Part shown: piece by piece, positions 43,512-52,466 of the stretch
Layout of the letters: every line of letters begins with the position of its first letter
Position numbering within the stretch: position 1 is the stretch's first letter
NCBI RefSeq assembly: GCF_024330105.1
Contig: NZ_JANDHW010000005.1
Coordinates: forward strand, 1-64,000
Length of the DNA stretch: 64,000 nt
Reading direction: 5' to 3'
Source of the DNA: Coprobacter tertius
Lineage (GTDB): Bacteria; Bacteroidota; Bacteroidia; Bacteroidales; Coprobacteraceae
Notes under the pieces: model-generated
The model's input: the letters and a program-made list of their open reading frames with translations, nothing else
Told to the model about the DNA's origin: nothing
Databases searched by the model: none
Program-made: the position numbers and the translations under genes

Positions 43512-45923
43512 TTAAACAAACATTTTTCCAACATTATATACAATGAAAGCACAAATCCATGCGATCCCAGTATTGTACACAATAGAAAATACTCCCCATT
43601 TCCAACTTCCCGATTCCCGAACAATTGCTGCAATAGAAGCCAAACAAGGGAAATATAGCAATACAAATACCATGAAACTTATAGAAATAAGAGGGGTAAA
43701 ATCCGGTTTTCCCGTTTGCGGATCTGGCATTTTAAGTTTTTCTGAGAGCGCTACCGAATTTTCATCAGCATTATTCTCTGAATATAAAACTCCGATCGTA
43801 CTTACAATAAGCTCTTTTGCTGCTGTTCCTGATATAAGAGCGATACTAACCTTCCAGTTGAAACCGAGCGGCTCGAGAACCGGTTCTATAAAACTGCCTA
43901 TTTTCCCTATATAAGAGTCTCGTTGCTGCTGCAAACTTTCTTCGGTAGAAACATTTTTGGAGTCATGTACTTCGGTTCTGGGATAATAACTCAAAAACCA
44001 AACAATGATCGAAGCAAACAAAATGAGTCCTCCCATTTTACGCAAATATTGCTCTGCTTTACCCCACATATGCCGAACCGTAGCCTTGGCAGTTGGTAAA
44101 CGATATGGAGGCAACTCCATTACGAATGGGGTCTCATCTTTTTTAAACATAAACTTTCGCAATAACTTTGCCGTGATAATCGCCAATACTATTCCCCCTA
44201 AATAAAGAGAAAGAAAAACAAGACTTTGATTATTCGGGAAAAATGTTCCGATAAGCAATATATATATGGGTATACGAGCACTACATGACATAAACGGATT
44301 GATGAGAATCGTTATTAGACGGCTGCTGCGACTCTCGATCGTACGACAGGCCATTATAGCCGGCACATTACACCCGAATCCCATTACCAGAGGAATAAAC
44401 GACTTTCCGTGCAATCCGATACGATGCATAATTCTATCCATTATAAATGCTGCACGTGCCATGTAGCCCGAATCCTCCATAAAGGAAATGAAGAAATAGA
44501 GAATAAGTATGTTGGGCAAAAAAACAATAACGCCCCCTACTCCGCCTAATACACCATCGATTATCAAATCTTTTAAAGGACCGGGAGCCATCCATTGCTG
44601 AACCAGATTAGAGATATAGGCGACCCCATTTTCTATCCACGCCATCGGATAAGCTCCTAAAGTAAATGTAGCTTCAAACATAAGCCACATAATAAATATA
44701 AAAATAGGAAAGCCAAAAAGTTTATTTGTAACTAAAGCATCAATTAAATGGGTCGTATTAGCCGTTTCTTTATTTCCGGGAGTAAGAGTCTCTTTTAACG
44801 CCCCTGAAATAAAACCGTATTTTTCGTTGGCAATTGCCGACTCTACATCTTCACCCAATGTATCCTCAATACGCTCAACTTCTTTATCCCGCAAAGCGGC
44901 CCATTTATCATAATTCACCTCTTTATGTAAAAATACCTCGGCCTCCCGGTCTTTCTCGAGCATTTTTATCGCCAAATATCGGGGTGAAAAATACTTTTGT
45001 ATTTTCGGATCTGTTTTTAACTCATCTTTTATTACAGTAATGCCCGATTCTATTACAGAACCATGATTTATATGTATGTGCCGAACGATCGGGTCTTCCC
45101 CTTCATACACTTTTATTATCGTATCGAATAGATTTTCGATTCCCCATCCCGTCTTCGATATCGTAGGAACAATAGGCACCCCGATCATACCTCCAAGAGT
45201 TTTATAATCGAGAATGCTGCCCGCATTCTCCAATTCGTCATACATATTTAAAGCGATCACCATGCTTAAATCCATATCGATCAGTTCTGTCGTAAGATAT
45301 AGATTCCGCTCGAGATTTGAAGCCACAACAACATTAACGATAATATCGGGAGTTTCGTTTATCAAATGACGCCTTACATAAATTTCTTCAGGAGTATATG
45401 CCGAAAGGGAATATGTCCCTGGTAAATCATATATATTGAAATTATATCCCTTATAATGGAAATATCCTTGTTTTGCATCAACCGTAACTCCGCCATAATT
45501 CCCCACATGTTCATGCGCACCGGATGCAATATTGAATAATGAAGTTTTTCCACAATTAGGATTACCGACAAGAGCGATATTTATGGTTCGAGCCGATTTA
45601 TCGATAATTTCACGAATCGTCTCTTCATCTATGATCGTATGCGGGGTTTCGGGAGCCGATGTATCTTTCAAGATTTCATCCATAGCTACTACCTCTATCA
45701 TCTGAGCTTCACTGCGTCGTAACGAAACCTCATATCCCATTATCTTATATTTTATGGGATCTTTTAAAGGAGCATTCAATAAAATTTCTACTTTTTTCCC
45801 CCTTACAAATCCCATTTCCATTATCCTCTTTCTGAATGCACCATGCCCCAGAACTTTTACAACAATCGCACTTTCTCCAGTTTGTAAATCAGATAATCGC
45901 ATAAATAATCTTTCTATTACCAT
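43512..45923 (-). CDS. feoB: FeoA-FeoB fusion, ferrous iron transporter
   Basis: The protein has 803 residues. Residues 8-80 are a FeoA SH3-like domain (MRLSDLQTGESAIVVKVLG). A G-protein domain follows with GNPNCGKTS (G1), DLPGTYSL (G3) and NMYD (G4). The membrane part contains two Gate motifs, including NPFMSCSARIPIY and FPCLASIAAI. It moves Fe2+ across the inner membrane. The FeoA-FeoB fusion is usual in Bacteroidetes. A second in-frame ATG at 45902 would start exactly at the FeoA domain. Confidence 0.95.
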   Translation of the reverse strand: MVIERLFMRLSDLQTGESAIVVKVLGHGAFRKRIMEMGFVRGKKVEILLNAPLKDPIKYKIMGYEVSLRRSEAQMIEVVAMDEILKDTSAPETPHTIIDEETIREIIDKSARTINIALVGNPNCGKTSLFNIASGAHEHVGNYGGVTVDAKQGYFHYKGYNFNIYDLPGTYSLSAYTPEEIYVRRHLINETPDIIVNVVVASNLERNLYLTTELIDMDLSMVIALNMYDELENAGSILDYKTLGGMIGVPIVPTISKTGWGIENLFDTIIKVYEGEDPIVRHIHINHGSVIESGITVIKDELKTDPKIQKYFSPRYLAIKMLEKDREAEVFLHKEVNYDKWAALRDKEVERIEDTLGEDVESAIANEKYGFISGALKETLTPGNKETANTTHLIDALVTNKLFGFPIFIFIMWLMFEATFTLGAYPMAWIENGVAYISNLVQQWMAPGPLKDLIIDGVLGGVGGVIVFLPNILILYFFISFMEDSGYMARAAFIMDRIMHRIGLHGKSFIPLVMGFGCNVPAIMACRTIESRSSRLITILINPFMSCSARIPIYILLIGTFFPNNQSLVFLSLYLGGIVLAIITAKLLRKFMFKKDETPFVMELPPYRLPTAKATVRHMWGKAEQYLRKMGGLILFASIIVWFLSYYPRTEVHDSKNVSTEESLQQQRDSYIGKIGSFIEPVLEPLGFNWKVSIALISGTAAKELIVSTIGVLYSENNADENSVALSEKLKMPDPQTGKPDFTPLISISFMVFVLLYFPCLASIAAIVRESGSWKWGVFSIVYNTGIAWICAFIVYNVGKMFV

Positions 45924-46027
45924 TTTTCTTTAATGCTGCAAAGATCATTATTTATTCTCATTCTACATAACAAATAAGAAAGAATTATTTATATTGAATT
46001 TAAATAGTAACTTTTTTTTAATAAAAA

Positions 46028-46066
46028 AAGAACCGTCCATAACCCGATATTTCAAGTTATAACAGT
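46028..46066 (-). terminator. Possible terminator of the SPOR-domain gene
   Basis: Interrupted pairing of agaac with gttct and ataac with gttat forms an imperfect stem. An A-tract to its left (46020-46027) would give a U-run on the minus strand. The stem is weak, so the call is tentative. Confidence 0.4.
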
Positions 46067-46091
46067 TCTATAATAAAAAAAGAATATAAGA

Positions 46092-47105
46092 TTATTTTAT
46101 TTTGCTATGCTCAGAAAGAATCCAAGCATCGGTAAAAAAAGTTTCAGATTGTATTTTACGCAAATACATTTGCGCTTCCTCCTTGTCGGAAAAAGATTCA
46201 AGATAAAGACGGGCTTTATTAGCCGTATCATGTATTTTTATATCCTGTGTATAACCGGCTTTTCTCAAATTATCAAGCTGTTTTTCTGCAGCTTTATGAG
46301 ATGGTAATGTCGCAACAATGATATAATAACGAGGACATTTTACCTCTTGCAAATTAAAATCCTGATTTTCCTTATTTGTAATTCCATGTATGGCATTTTC
46401 CCGATTTCCCTCATCAACATAATCTGTAGAAATATCTAACGATGTGCTATTATCTTCATAACCGTTACCAGTTACATTATCCAATAATTCAGAAGATACA
46501 AGCCCTGCATAATCAACCGGAACCTGTTGCTTATGGATAGGAGTCGCAATAAGCATAATAACGATAACGACTGCAACTACAGCAGAAATTCGTTTAAAAA
46601 ATCCTTTACTTAACGGTATATAAATTGTATCGGCCTTACGTACCGTTGAATTTCCATCGTCCTTATTTTCCTGCAATTTAACCAAAGGAGGAAAATTCAA
46701 TGTATCCAAGCCAAACAATTGTGGAGATATTTTGCAGCCTACATCTTTTGGCTTAAACTCGAAAGAACCTTCAGGTGTGTGATAGAATAATCCTAAATCA
46801 CCAAATTCAAATCCTTCAACAGAATCTTTTATCGATTTTTTCAATATCTCTACTTGTTCCTTAATATGAGAGACCGATTGAGAATAAGACTTATTTGTAT
46901 AAGACATCACCGATGTTGCCAACAAACCGTCATTATGAGATAATTCCGCATTGAAAGAGACACTCCTCCTTGGCGGCAATATTGTTTTTTTATCTGTCGA
47001 AAAAGCCGCATGGCGATATTGTACGACAAAACCACCTAAATCAGGAACAACAACACAATCGTGTTTTGCCAATAAAAATTCGATATGATCTATCAAATCA
47101 AACAT
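46092..47105 (-). CDS. SPOR-domain protein with N-terminal HU-like (CCDC81-type) domain
   Basis: The protein has 337 residues. An N-terminal domain (MFDLIDHIEFLLAKHDCVVVPDLGGFVVQYRHA, about 1-140) resembles the HU-CCDC81 module of Bacteroidetes. A single membrane helix (about 174-190, ISAVVAVVIVIMLIATPI) leads to an extracytoplasmic linker and a C-terminal SPOR domain (about 255-330, RYYIIVATLPSHKAAEKQLDNLRKAGY). SPOR domains bind denuded peptidoglycan at division sites. The topology suggests a link from the cytoplasm to septal wall; the job of the HU-like part is unknown. Confidence 0.85.
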   Translation of the reverse strand: MFDLIDHIEFLLAKHDCVVVPDLGGFVVQYRHAAFSTDKKTILPPRRSVSFNAELSHNDGLLATSVMSYTNKSYSQSVSHIKEQVEILKKSIKDSVEGFEFGDLGLFYHTPEGSFEFKPKDVGCKISPQLFGLDTLNFPPLVKLQENKDDGNSTVRKADTIYIPLSKGFFKRISAVVAVVIVIMLIATPIHKQQVPVDYAGLVSSELLDNVTGNGYEDNSTSLDISTDYVDEGNRENAIHGITNKENQDFNLQEVKCPRYYIIVATLPSHKAAEKQLDNLRKAGYTQDIKIHDTANKARLYLESFSDKEEAQMYLRKIQSETFFTDAWILSEHSKIK

Positions 47106-47164
47106 CTCACAAATATATACATTTTTCAGTATATGTCTTAATATATTACGATAAAAAATTGCTA

Positions 47165-47995
47165 TTATAACTCCACCCCCGCTTTAAGTATATTTTGAGC
47201 CTCGTTTTTATCAAATCCCAACGAAACTGCTTTTTTAAGGTCCAGAGCAGCATCTTCCTTATCGTATCTGGCAATTTTCACCTTAGCCCTGAGTACATAT
47301 ATTAAAGGATCATCGGGATCGAGTTTTAATGCTTTTGCAATATCTTCATCGGCTTTATTATACTTTTTCAGATAATAATAGGCTTCTCCTCTACCCACAT
47401 AATAAGCCGAATTCTCGGGTTCTGCCCGTATAACCTGATTATATAAATCGATTGCATTATCATAATAGTGCCTGCATTTTAATAAAGTAGCCATTCCTAT
47501 ACGGGCATCGGTACTCTGCGGATTCAATTTATATAACCTTTCCAAATCTATTCTACAAGCGGCCGTATCGCCAAGTTCCAATCGCAACAGTCCACGTAGA
47601 TATAAAGCATTTTCTTCATCTTCATCATACATCAATACCCTGTCATAATCCTTCAAAGCATCTTCCATCCTATTCATTTCCGAATATAATGCCGCCCTGT
47701 TTTTAAGCAGTGTTACTGCCCGAGGCGTAATCATCAAAGCATTATTGTAAGATTTTAGGGCATCGTCCAATTTTCCCATTCTTCGTTGTACTGTTCCCAA
47801 ATTAGACAATAAAAGCGAATTTTGAGGATTTGCAGGTTCTTTCCGAACCGCACTCAACAAAGCTTTTTCGGCTGAAACCCAATCTTTTTTCGATATATAT
47901 ACATAAGATGAATCGACCCAATCGTTATAACTTTGAGCATAACATCCTAAGGTCATAAACATCAACAATATAAAACTTATTCCTTTAAATTGCAT
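47165..47995 (-). CDS. Exported TPR-repeat protein
   Basis: The protein has 276 residues with a signal peptide (ILLMFMTLGCYAQ). The rest is about seven tetratricopeptide repeats, for example LLLSNLGTVQRRMGKLDDALKSYNNALMITP and AYYVGRGEAYYYLKKYNKADEDIAKALKLDP. It is a periplasmic scaffold for protein interactions with unknown partners. It is probably cotranscribed with the SPOR-domain gene 59 nt downstream. Confidence 0.85.
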   Translation of the reverse strand: MQFKGISFILLMFMTLGCYAQSYNDWVDSSYVYISKKDWVSAEKALLSAVRKEPANPQNSLLLSNLGTVQRRMGKLDDALKSYNNALMITPRAVTLLKNRAALYSEMNRMEDALKDYDRVLMYDEDEENALYLRGLLRLELGDTAACRIDLERLYKLNPQSTDARIGMATLLKCRHYYDNAIDLYNQVIRAEPENSAYYVGRGEAYYYLKKYNKADEDIAKALKLDPDDPLIYVLRAKVKIARYDKEDAALDLKKAVSLGFDKNEAQNILKAGVEL

Positions 47996-48132
47996 TTATT
48001 CCTTTTTTACAGCAAAATAACATATTTCCCTCCAAGAAAATTTAATTTTCATGTTTTTATTCCTTAAAAAACACTCTTAAAAAAAATTATCTCGTATATA
48101 TTTTTTTAATTTGCATATTAATATTTCAATAA

Positions 48133-49350
48133 ATGGCAAAGATTATTAAATACAGATTAGGAATATTCATTATCATTCTGTTATCATTACTCATCTCATG
48201 TAATAAAGAAGATAACGGAGTAATTCCTTTATTACCCAAAGAGCAACCTACCGGGGAAAAACAACGCACGGTACTGGTATATATGCTAGCGAATAATAAT
48301 CTATACCCATACGGCGAAGATAATATTGAACTTATGCTAAATGCCGTCAAAAACGACGCATTACAAGGGGGAAATCTCCTTGTTTATATCGACGGTATTC
48401 ATGCTTTCCCCCAATTGATACAAATTAAAAAGGACAATCATGATCATGTTAAAAAACTAATAATAAAAGAGTACTCCGATCGTAATTCTGCTTCTAAAAA
48501 TAGTATTAAAGAAGTAATCGACGATGCCTATTACCGTTTCCCTGCAAAAGAATACGGAATAATATTTTGGGGACATGCCAGCGGATGGGTTAACGAATCA
48601 TCCGATCCACTTTCATTCAAGACATTTTTATACCATCCCAATACTCCTATAACCCGAGCATACGGAACCGATGGAAACGCATGGATCAATATAGATGATC
48701 TTGCCGAAGCCATACCAGATAATAAATTACAATTTATTCTTTTCGATGCCTGCTATATGGCCAATGCCGAAACAATTTACCAATTACGAAACAAAGCGAA
48801 ATATATCATTGGGTCGCCCACTGAGGTATGGGCATCCGGACATCCATATAACACTCTTATACCCAGATTATTTGAAGAAAATATAGATTACGAAGGCATC
48901 TGTGAAGATTTATACAATTACTATCTTTCTTATACATATCCTTATAGTACCGTTAGTGCAATAAAATGCGATGAATTAGACTCTTTAGCCCGCATATCTC
49001 GGAGAATAATGCTTAAATTTAATGAAAACAGAGCAATGCTACAACGATCCGAAATACAACAATTCGGTAGACTCCAATATAAAAACAATAGTTTTTTCGA
49101 CTTAGACGATTATATTGCACATATAGCACCCGTTACTACTCCAGAATATAAAGAGTTTAGCGACCAATTATCACGTACAGTTATTGCTAAAAGATATACA
49201 TCCAAATTCGGAGATCCATTTTATGGATATGTGAATATTGAACATTGTTGTGGAATAAGTGCTTATATCCCTTTAACAGATGAGAAAAACGATTTTTATT
49301 TCAATCTCGATTGGGGAAAATTCATATATAATATTTCATCAAAACCTTAA
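48133..49350 (+). CDS. Clostripain-family (C11) cysteine peptidase lipoprotein
   Basis: The protein has 405 residues with a lipoprotein signal (SLLISC, Cys23). The C11 fold is indicated by TVLVYMLANNNLYPYGEDNIELML, the catalytic His148 in IIFWGHASGW and the catalytic Cys207 in ILFDACYMANAE. Family members cleave after Arg or Lys and self-activate. The stop codon overlaps the start of the MscS gene by one base (TAATG), so the two are translationally coupled. Confidence 0.9.
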   Translation: MAKIIKYRLGIFIIILLSLLISCNKEDNGVIPLLPKEQPTGEKQRTVLVYMLANNNLYPYGEDNIELMLNAVKNDALQGGNLLVYIDGIHAFPQLIQIKKDNHDHVKKLIIKEYSDRNSASKNSIKEVIDDAYYRFPAKEYGIIFWGHASGWVNESSDPLSFKTFLYHPNTPITRAYGTDGNAWINIDDLAEAIPDNKLQFILFDACYMANAETIYQLRNKAKYIIGSPTEVWASGHPYNTLIPRLFEENIDYEGICEDLYNYYLSYTYPYSTVSAIKCDELDSLARISRRIMLKFNENRAMLQRSEIQQFGRLQYKNNSFFDLDDYIAHIAPVTTPEYKEFSDQLSRTVIAKRYTSKFGDPFYGYVNIEHCCGISAYIPLTDEKNDFYFNLDWGKFIYNISSKP

Positions 49351-50273
49351 TGCTTATGACCTTTTTACAAATTCCACCGATTACATTGCCGACTGTCGCA
49401 GCAGACACGACAAAAACAATTTCTTTTTTCGACAAATTATCAAAAGCATCCGATTTGTCTTTCGACAAATTCCTCGAACAAGCAATAAGCAGCATTATAC
49501 ACGGTTGTATACGTATCGCCATTGCTGTTGCCGTATTTTGGCTGGGAAGAATCATACTGAAAAAACTAAAAAAAGTTCTATTGCATATTCTTGAAAAAAG
49601 ACATGTAGACTTATCTCTCCGCACCTTTTTGGCAAGTCTTATAAATATAACTCTAATGTTTATCCTTATTATTATCGTTATCGGAATATTAGGAGTAAAC
49701 ACATCTTCTTTCATTGCTCTTTTCGCATCAGCAGGTATCGCTATCGGTATGGCTCTGAGCGGAACATTGCAAAATTTTGCCGGTGGAGTAATGGTTTTAT
49801 TGTTTAAACCATACCGTGTTGGCGATTATATCGAAGCACAAGGGCAAAGCGGAACTGTCAAAGAAATACAGATATTCAATACCATATTGAATACTCCTGA
49901 TAATAAAACTATTATCGTTCCCAATGGAGGAATATCTACCGGCATTATCAATAACTACTCCAAAGAACCGCGCCGCCGCGTAGATTGGGTGTTCGGTATC
50001 GGCTACAACGACAATTATGACAAAGCGAAACAAATTATATCCCACCTACTCGATAGTGATGAACGTATTCATCGTACACCAGCCTATACCATAGCCATAA
50101 CAAGTCTGGGAGATAGTTCGGTAAATATTGTAGTCAGAGTTTGGGTAGATTCGGCTGATTATTGGTCGGTATATTTCGATATGAACGAACGTGTATTTAA
50201 AGAATTCACCAAACAAGGTATCAATATACCTTTTCCCCAAATGGATGTGCATCTTATTCCAGTCGAAAAATAA
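49350..50273 (+). CDS. MscS-family mechanosensitive channel
   Basis: The protein has 307 residues. Membrane helices lie at about 50-70 and 95-120. The pore helix and beta domain are in GIAIGMALSGTLQNFAGGVMVLLFKPYRVGDYIEAQGQSG (about 130-170), which has the Gly/Ala pattern of TM3. A C-terminal vestibule domain follows. It releases osmolytes under membrane tension. It overlaps the C11 peptidase gene by one base and ends before a strong terminator. Confidence 0.92.
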   Translation: MLMTFLQIPPITLPTVAADTTKTISFFDKLSKASDLSFDKFLEQAISSIIHGCIRIAIAVAVFWLGRIILKKLKKVLLHILEKRHVDLSLRTFLASLINITLMFILIIIVIGILGVNTSSFIALFASAGIAIGMALSGTLQNFAGGVMVLLFKPYRVGDYIEAQGQSGTVKEIQIFNTILNTPDNKTIIVPNGGISTGIINNYSKEPRRRVDWVFGIGYNDNYDKAKQIISHLLDSDERIHRTPAYTIAITSLGDSSVNIVVRVWVDSADYWSVYFDMNERVFKEFTKQGINIPFPQMDVHLIPVEK

Positions 50274-50295
50274 AATTATTTTCTATTATTTACAA

Positions 50296-50347
50296 AAGGA
50301 TTTGTCCGAATACAAAGGAGACAAATCCTTCTGTTTTTTATTTTTTA
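50296..50347 (+). terminator. Terminator of the C11 peptidase-MscS operon
   Basis: The arms aaggatttgtc (50296-50306) and gacaaatcctt (50320-50330) form an 11-bp stem followed by T-rich sequence. The next 210 bp to recJ hold no clear feature. Confidence 0.8.
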
Positions 50348-50560
50348 TCAAAATTTCGGACCCAAATTCAGAACAGTTTTTATACCTTTACAGCATCTCT
50401 GTTAAAGAGCTTTCAGGAGTTTTTCTATGTGTAAGACTTCTTTCCCGACCTATTTTCCGTAAAGACAATAACTTATATCCGCACGGTCATAACAATAGGC
50501 CTATATCTTTCGGTTTTTAACCGGAAGACCAGAATTTGATAAAAATAAAAAAACATATAA

Positions 50561-52288
50561 ATGATAAGTAAATGGAATTACTTACCTCTCTCACCAGAAC
50601 AAGACGCCATAAAAAAGAAATTAGTCCGGGAACTATCTTTAAGCCCCGTTCTATGCGAACTTTTGGTCCAACGAGGGGTGACTTCTATAACAGAAGCTAA
50701 GAAATTCTTTCACCCGCAACTGAGCGATCTTCACGATCCTTTTATCATGAACGATATGGATAAGGCGGTAGAGCGACTAGATCGAGCCATGGGTGGCAAA
50801 GAAAAGATACTGATTTATGGAGACTATGATGTAGATGGAACAACAGCGGTAGCATTGGTTTACAAGTTTCTCAGAAACTTCTACTCCAATATCGATTATT
50901 ACATACCCGATCGTTATGACGAAGGTTATGGAATATCGAAAAAGAGTATTGACTTTGCCTCCGAAAACGATTTTAAATTGATCATCGCTCTCGATTGCGG
51001 AATAAAAGCAATTGAAAAAGTGGCTTATGCTAAAAGCAAAGGGATAGATTTTATTATTTGTGACCATCATATGCCAGATGAAGATTTACCGGATGCTGTT
51101 GCAGTACTCGACCCGAAACGCACCGACTCGGCATATCCCTACTCTCATCTTTCGGGTTGTGGTGTCGGATTTAAATTTATGCAGGGGTTTGCCATTAATA
51201 ATGACATCGAAATAAAAAAATACTTGTATCCGCTTCTCGATCTCATGGCAGTAAGCATAGCCTCAGACATTGTTCCTATAACAGGAGAAAACCGTATTCT
51301 CGCATATCACGGCTTAAAACAGTTAAATACTTGTCCGAGTCTTGGCTTACAAAGTATAATACATTTATGCGGCCTAAAAAACCGGGAACTGACAATAAGT
51401 GATATCGTCTTTAAAATCGGCCCTCGCATCAATGCTTCAGGGCGTATGCAATCGGGGAAAGAAGCCGTCGACCTTCTCATCAGTAAGGATATGGAAGGAG
51501 CTAAAGCAAAAAGCGAAAATATAAACCAATATAACGAAGACCGGAAAAAACTGGACAGCCAAATCACAAACCAGGCAAACGAAATTATTCTGAAAAATTG
51601 CAAAGATCTCGACAAACGCAAATCTATCGTTATATATAACGCCGATTGGCATAAAGGGATTATAGGAATCGTTGCGTCACGCCTTACTGAGTTATATTAC
51701 AAACCGGCTGTCGTACTGACCTACTCCAATGGTTTGGTTACAGGTTCTGCTCGTTCCGTTCAGGGATTCGATATATATAAAGCTATTGAATACTGCCGTG
51801 ACCTTCTCGAAAATTTCGGAGGACATACCTATGCAGCCGGTCTATCCTTAAAGGAAGAAAATATACCTCATTTCATCAACCGGTTCGAGTCTTATGTTTC
51901 AGAAAATATTCTCCCGACCCAGATGTCTCCACAACTCGACATCGATATCAATATCGAATTTAACGAGATCACTCCATCTTTTTTTCGAACATTAAAAATG
52001 TTCAACCCTTTCGGACCGGGAAATACCAACCCTATATTCTGTACTAAAAATGTTTACGATTATGGGACAAGTCGTTTGGTTGGAAGAGAACTGGAACATT
52101 TAAAACTCGAAATGGTCGATAGCCGGTCAGAGAATATTATGAATGGCATTGCTTTTGGAATGCACGAATATAACGACCATATCAAATCACATAAACCGTT
52201 TGATATATGTTATACTCTCGAAGAAAATACTCATAACGGAGCCTCAAACATGCAACTTATGATTAAAGAAATACGACCTTCGGAATAA
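50561..52288 (+). CDS. recJ: Single-stranded-DNA-specific exonuclease RecJ
   Basis: The protein has 575 residues. The DHH domain contains DYDVDGTTAVAL (about 85-96), LDCGIKAIE and the DHH signature CDHHMPDEDLPDAVAVLDPKR (about 168-188). A DHHA1 domain (NASGRM; FGGHTYAAGLSL) and a C-terminal OB-like domain follow. It degrades single-stranded DNA 5' to 3' in recombination and repair. Confidence 0.95.
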   Translation: MISKWNYLPLSPEQDAIKKKLVRELSLSPVLCELLVQRGVTSITEAKKFFHPQLSDLHDPFIMNDMDKAVERLDRAMGGKEKILIYGDYDVDGTTAVALVYKFLRNFYSNIDYYIPDRYDEGYGISKKSIDFASENDFKLIIALDCGIKAIEKVAYAKSKGIDFIICDHHMPDEDLPDAVAVLDPKRTDSAYPYSHLSGCGVGFKFMQGFAINNDIEIKKYLYPLLDLMAVSIASDIVPITGENRILAYHGLKQLNTCPSLGLQSIIHLCGLKNRELTISDIVFKIGPRINASGRMQSGKEAVDLLISKDMEGAKAKSENINQYNEDRKKLDSQITNQANEIILKNCKDLDKRKSIVIYNADWHKGIIGIVASRLTELYYKPAVVLTYSNGLVTGSARSVQGFDIYKAIEYCRDLLENFGGHTYAAGLSLKEENIPHFINRFESYVSENILPTQMSPQLDIDINIEFNEITPSFFRTLKMFNPFGPGNTNPIFCTKNVYDYGTSRLVGRELEHLKLEMVDSRSENIMNGIAFGMHEYNDHIKSHKPFDICYTLEENTHNGASNMQLMIKEIRPSE

Positions 52289-52311
52289 AACCGGGAAATA
52301 AAAAATATTTT

Positions 52312-52356
52312 AAATGCGACAAAATGTAATAAATATACAATTTGTCGCATTTTCTT
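52312..52356 (+). terminator. Terminator of recJ
   Basis: The arms aaatgcgacaaa (52312-52323) and tttgtcgcattt (52341-52352) form a perfect 12-bp stem ending in T-rich sequence. Confidence 0.8.
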
Positions 52357-52441
52357 TACAATTTAAAAACTTTCTCAACCACTTCCCTTATAAATAAAAG
52401 AAATAATACTAAAAAACGAAGATATTTTTACCATATTGTTA

Positions 52442-52449
52442 TATCTTTG
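52442..52449 (+). promoter_or_regulatory. -7 element for the acn-icd-gltA operon
   Basis: TATCTTTG matches the Bacteroidetes -7 consensus, 18 bp before the aconitase start. No canonical -33 TTTG is found at the right distance. Confidence 0.45.
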
Positions 52450-52466
52450 CGAAAAATATTATTAAA

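Noticed and set aside
50191-50520. 109-codon plus-strand frame overlapping the end of the MscS gene
   Set aside because: It overlaps the real gene in another frame and runs through a clear terminator hairpin; composition is unlike a protein.
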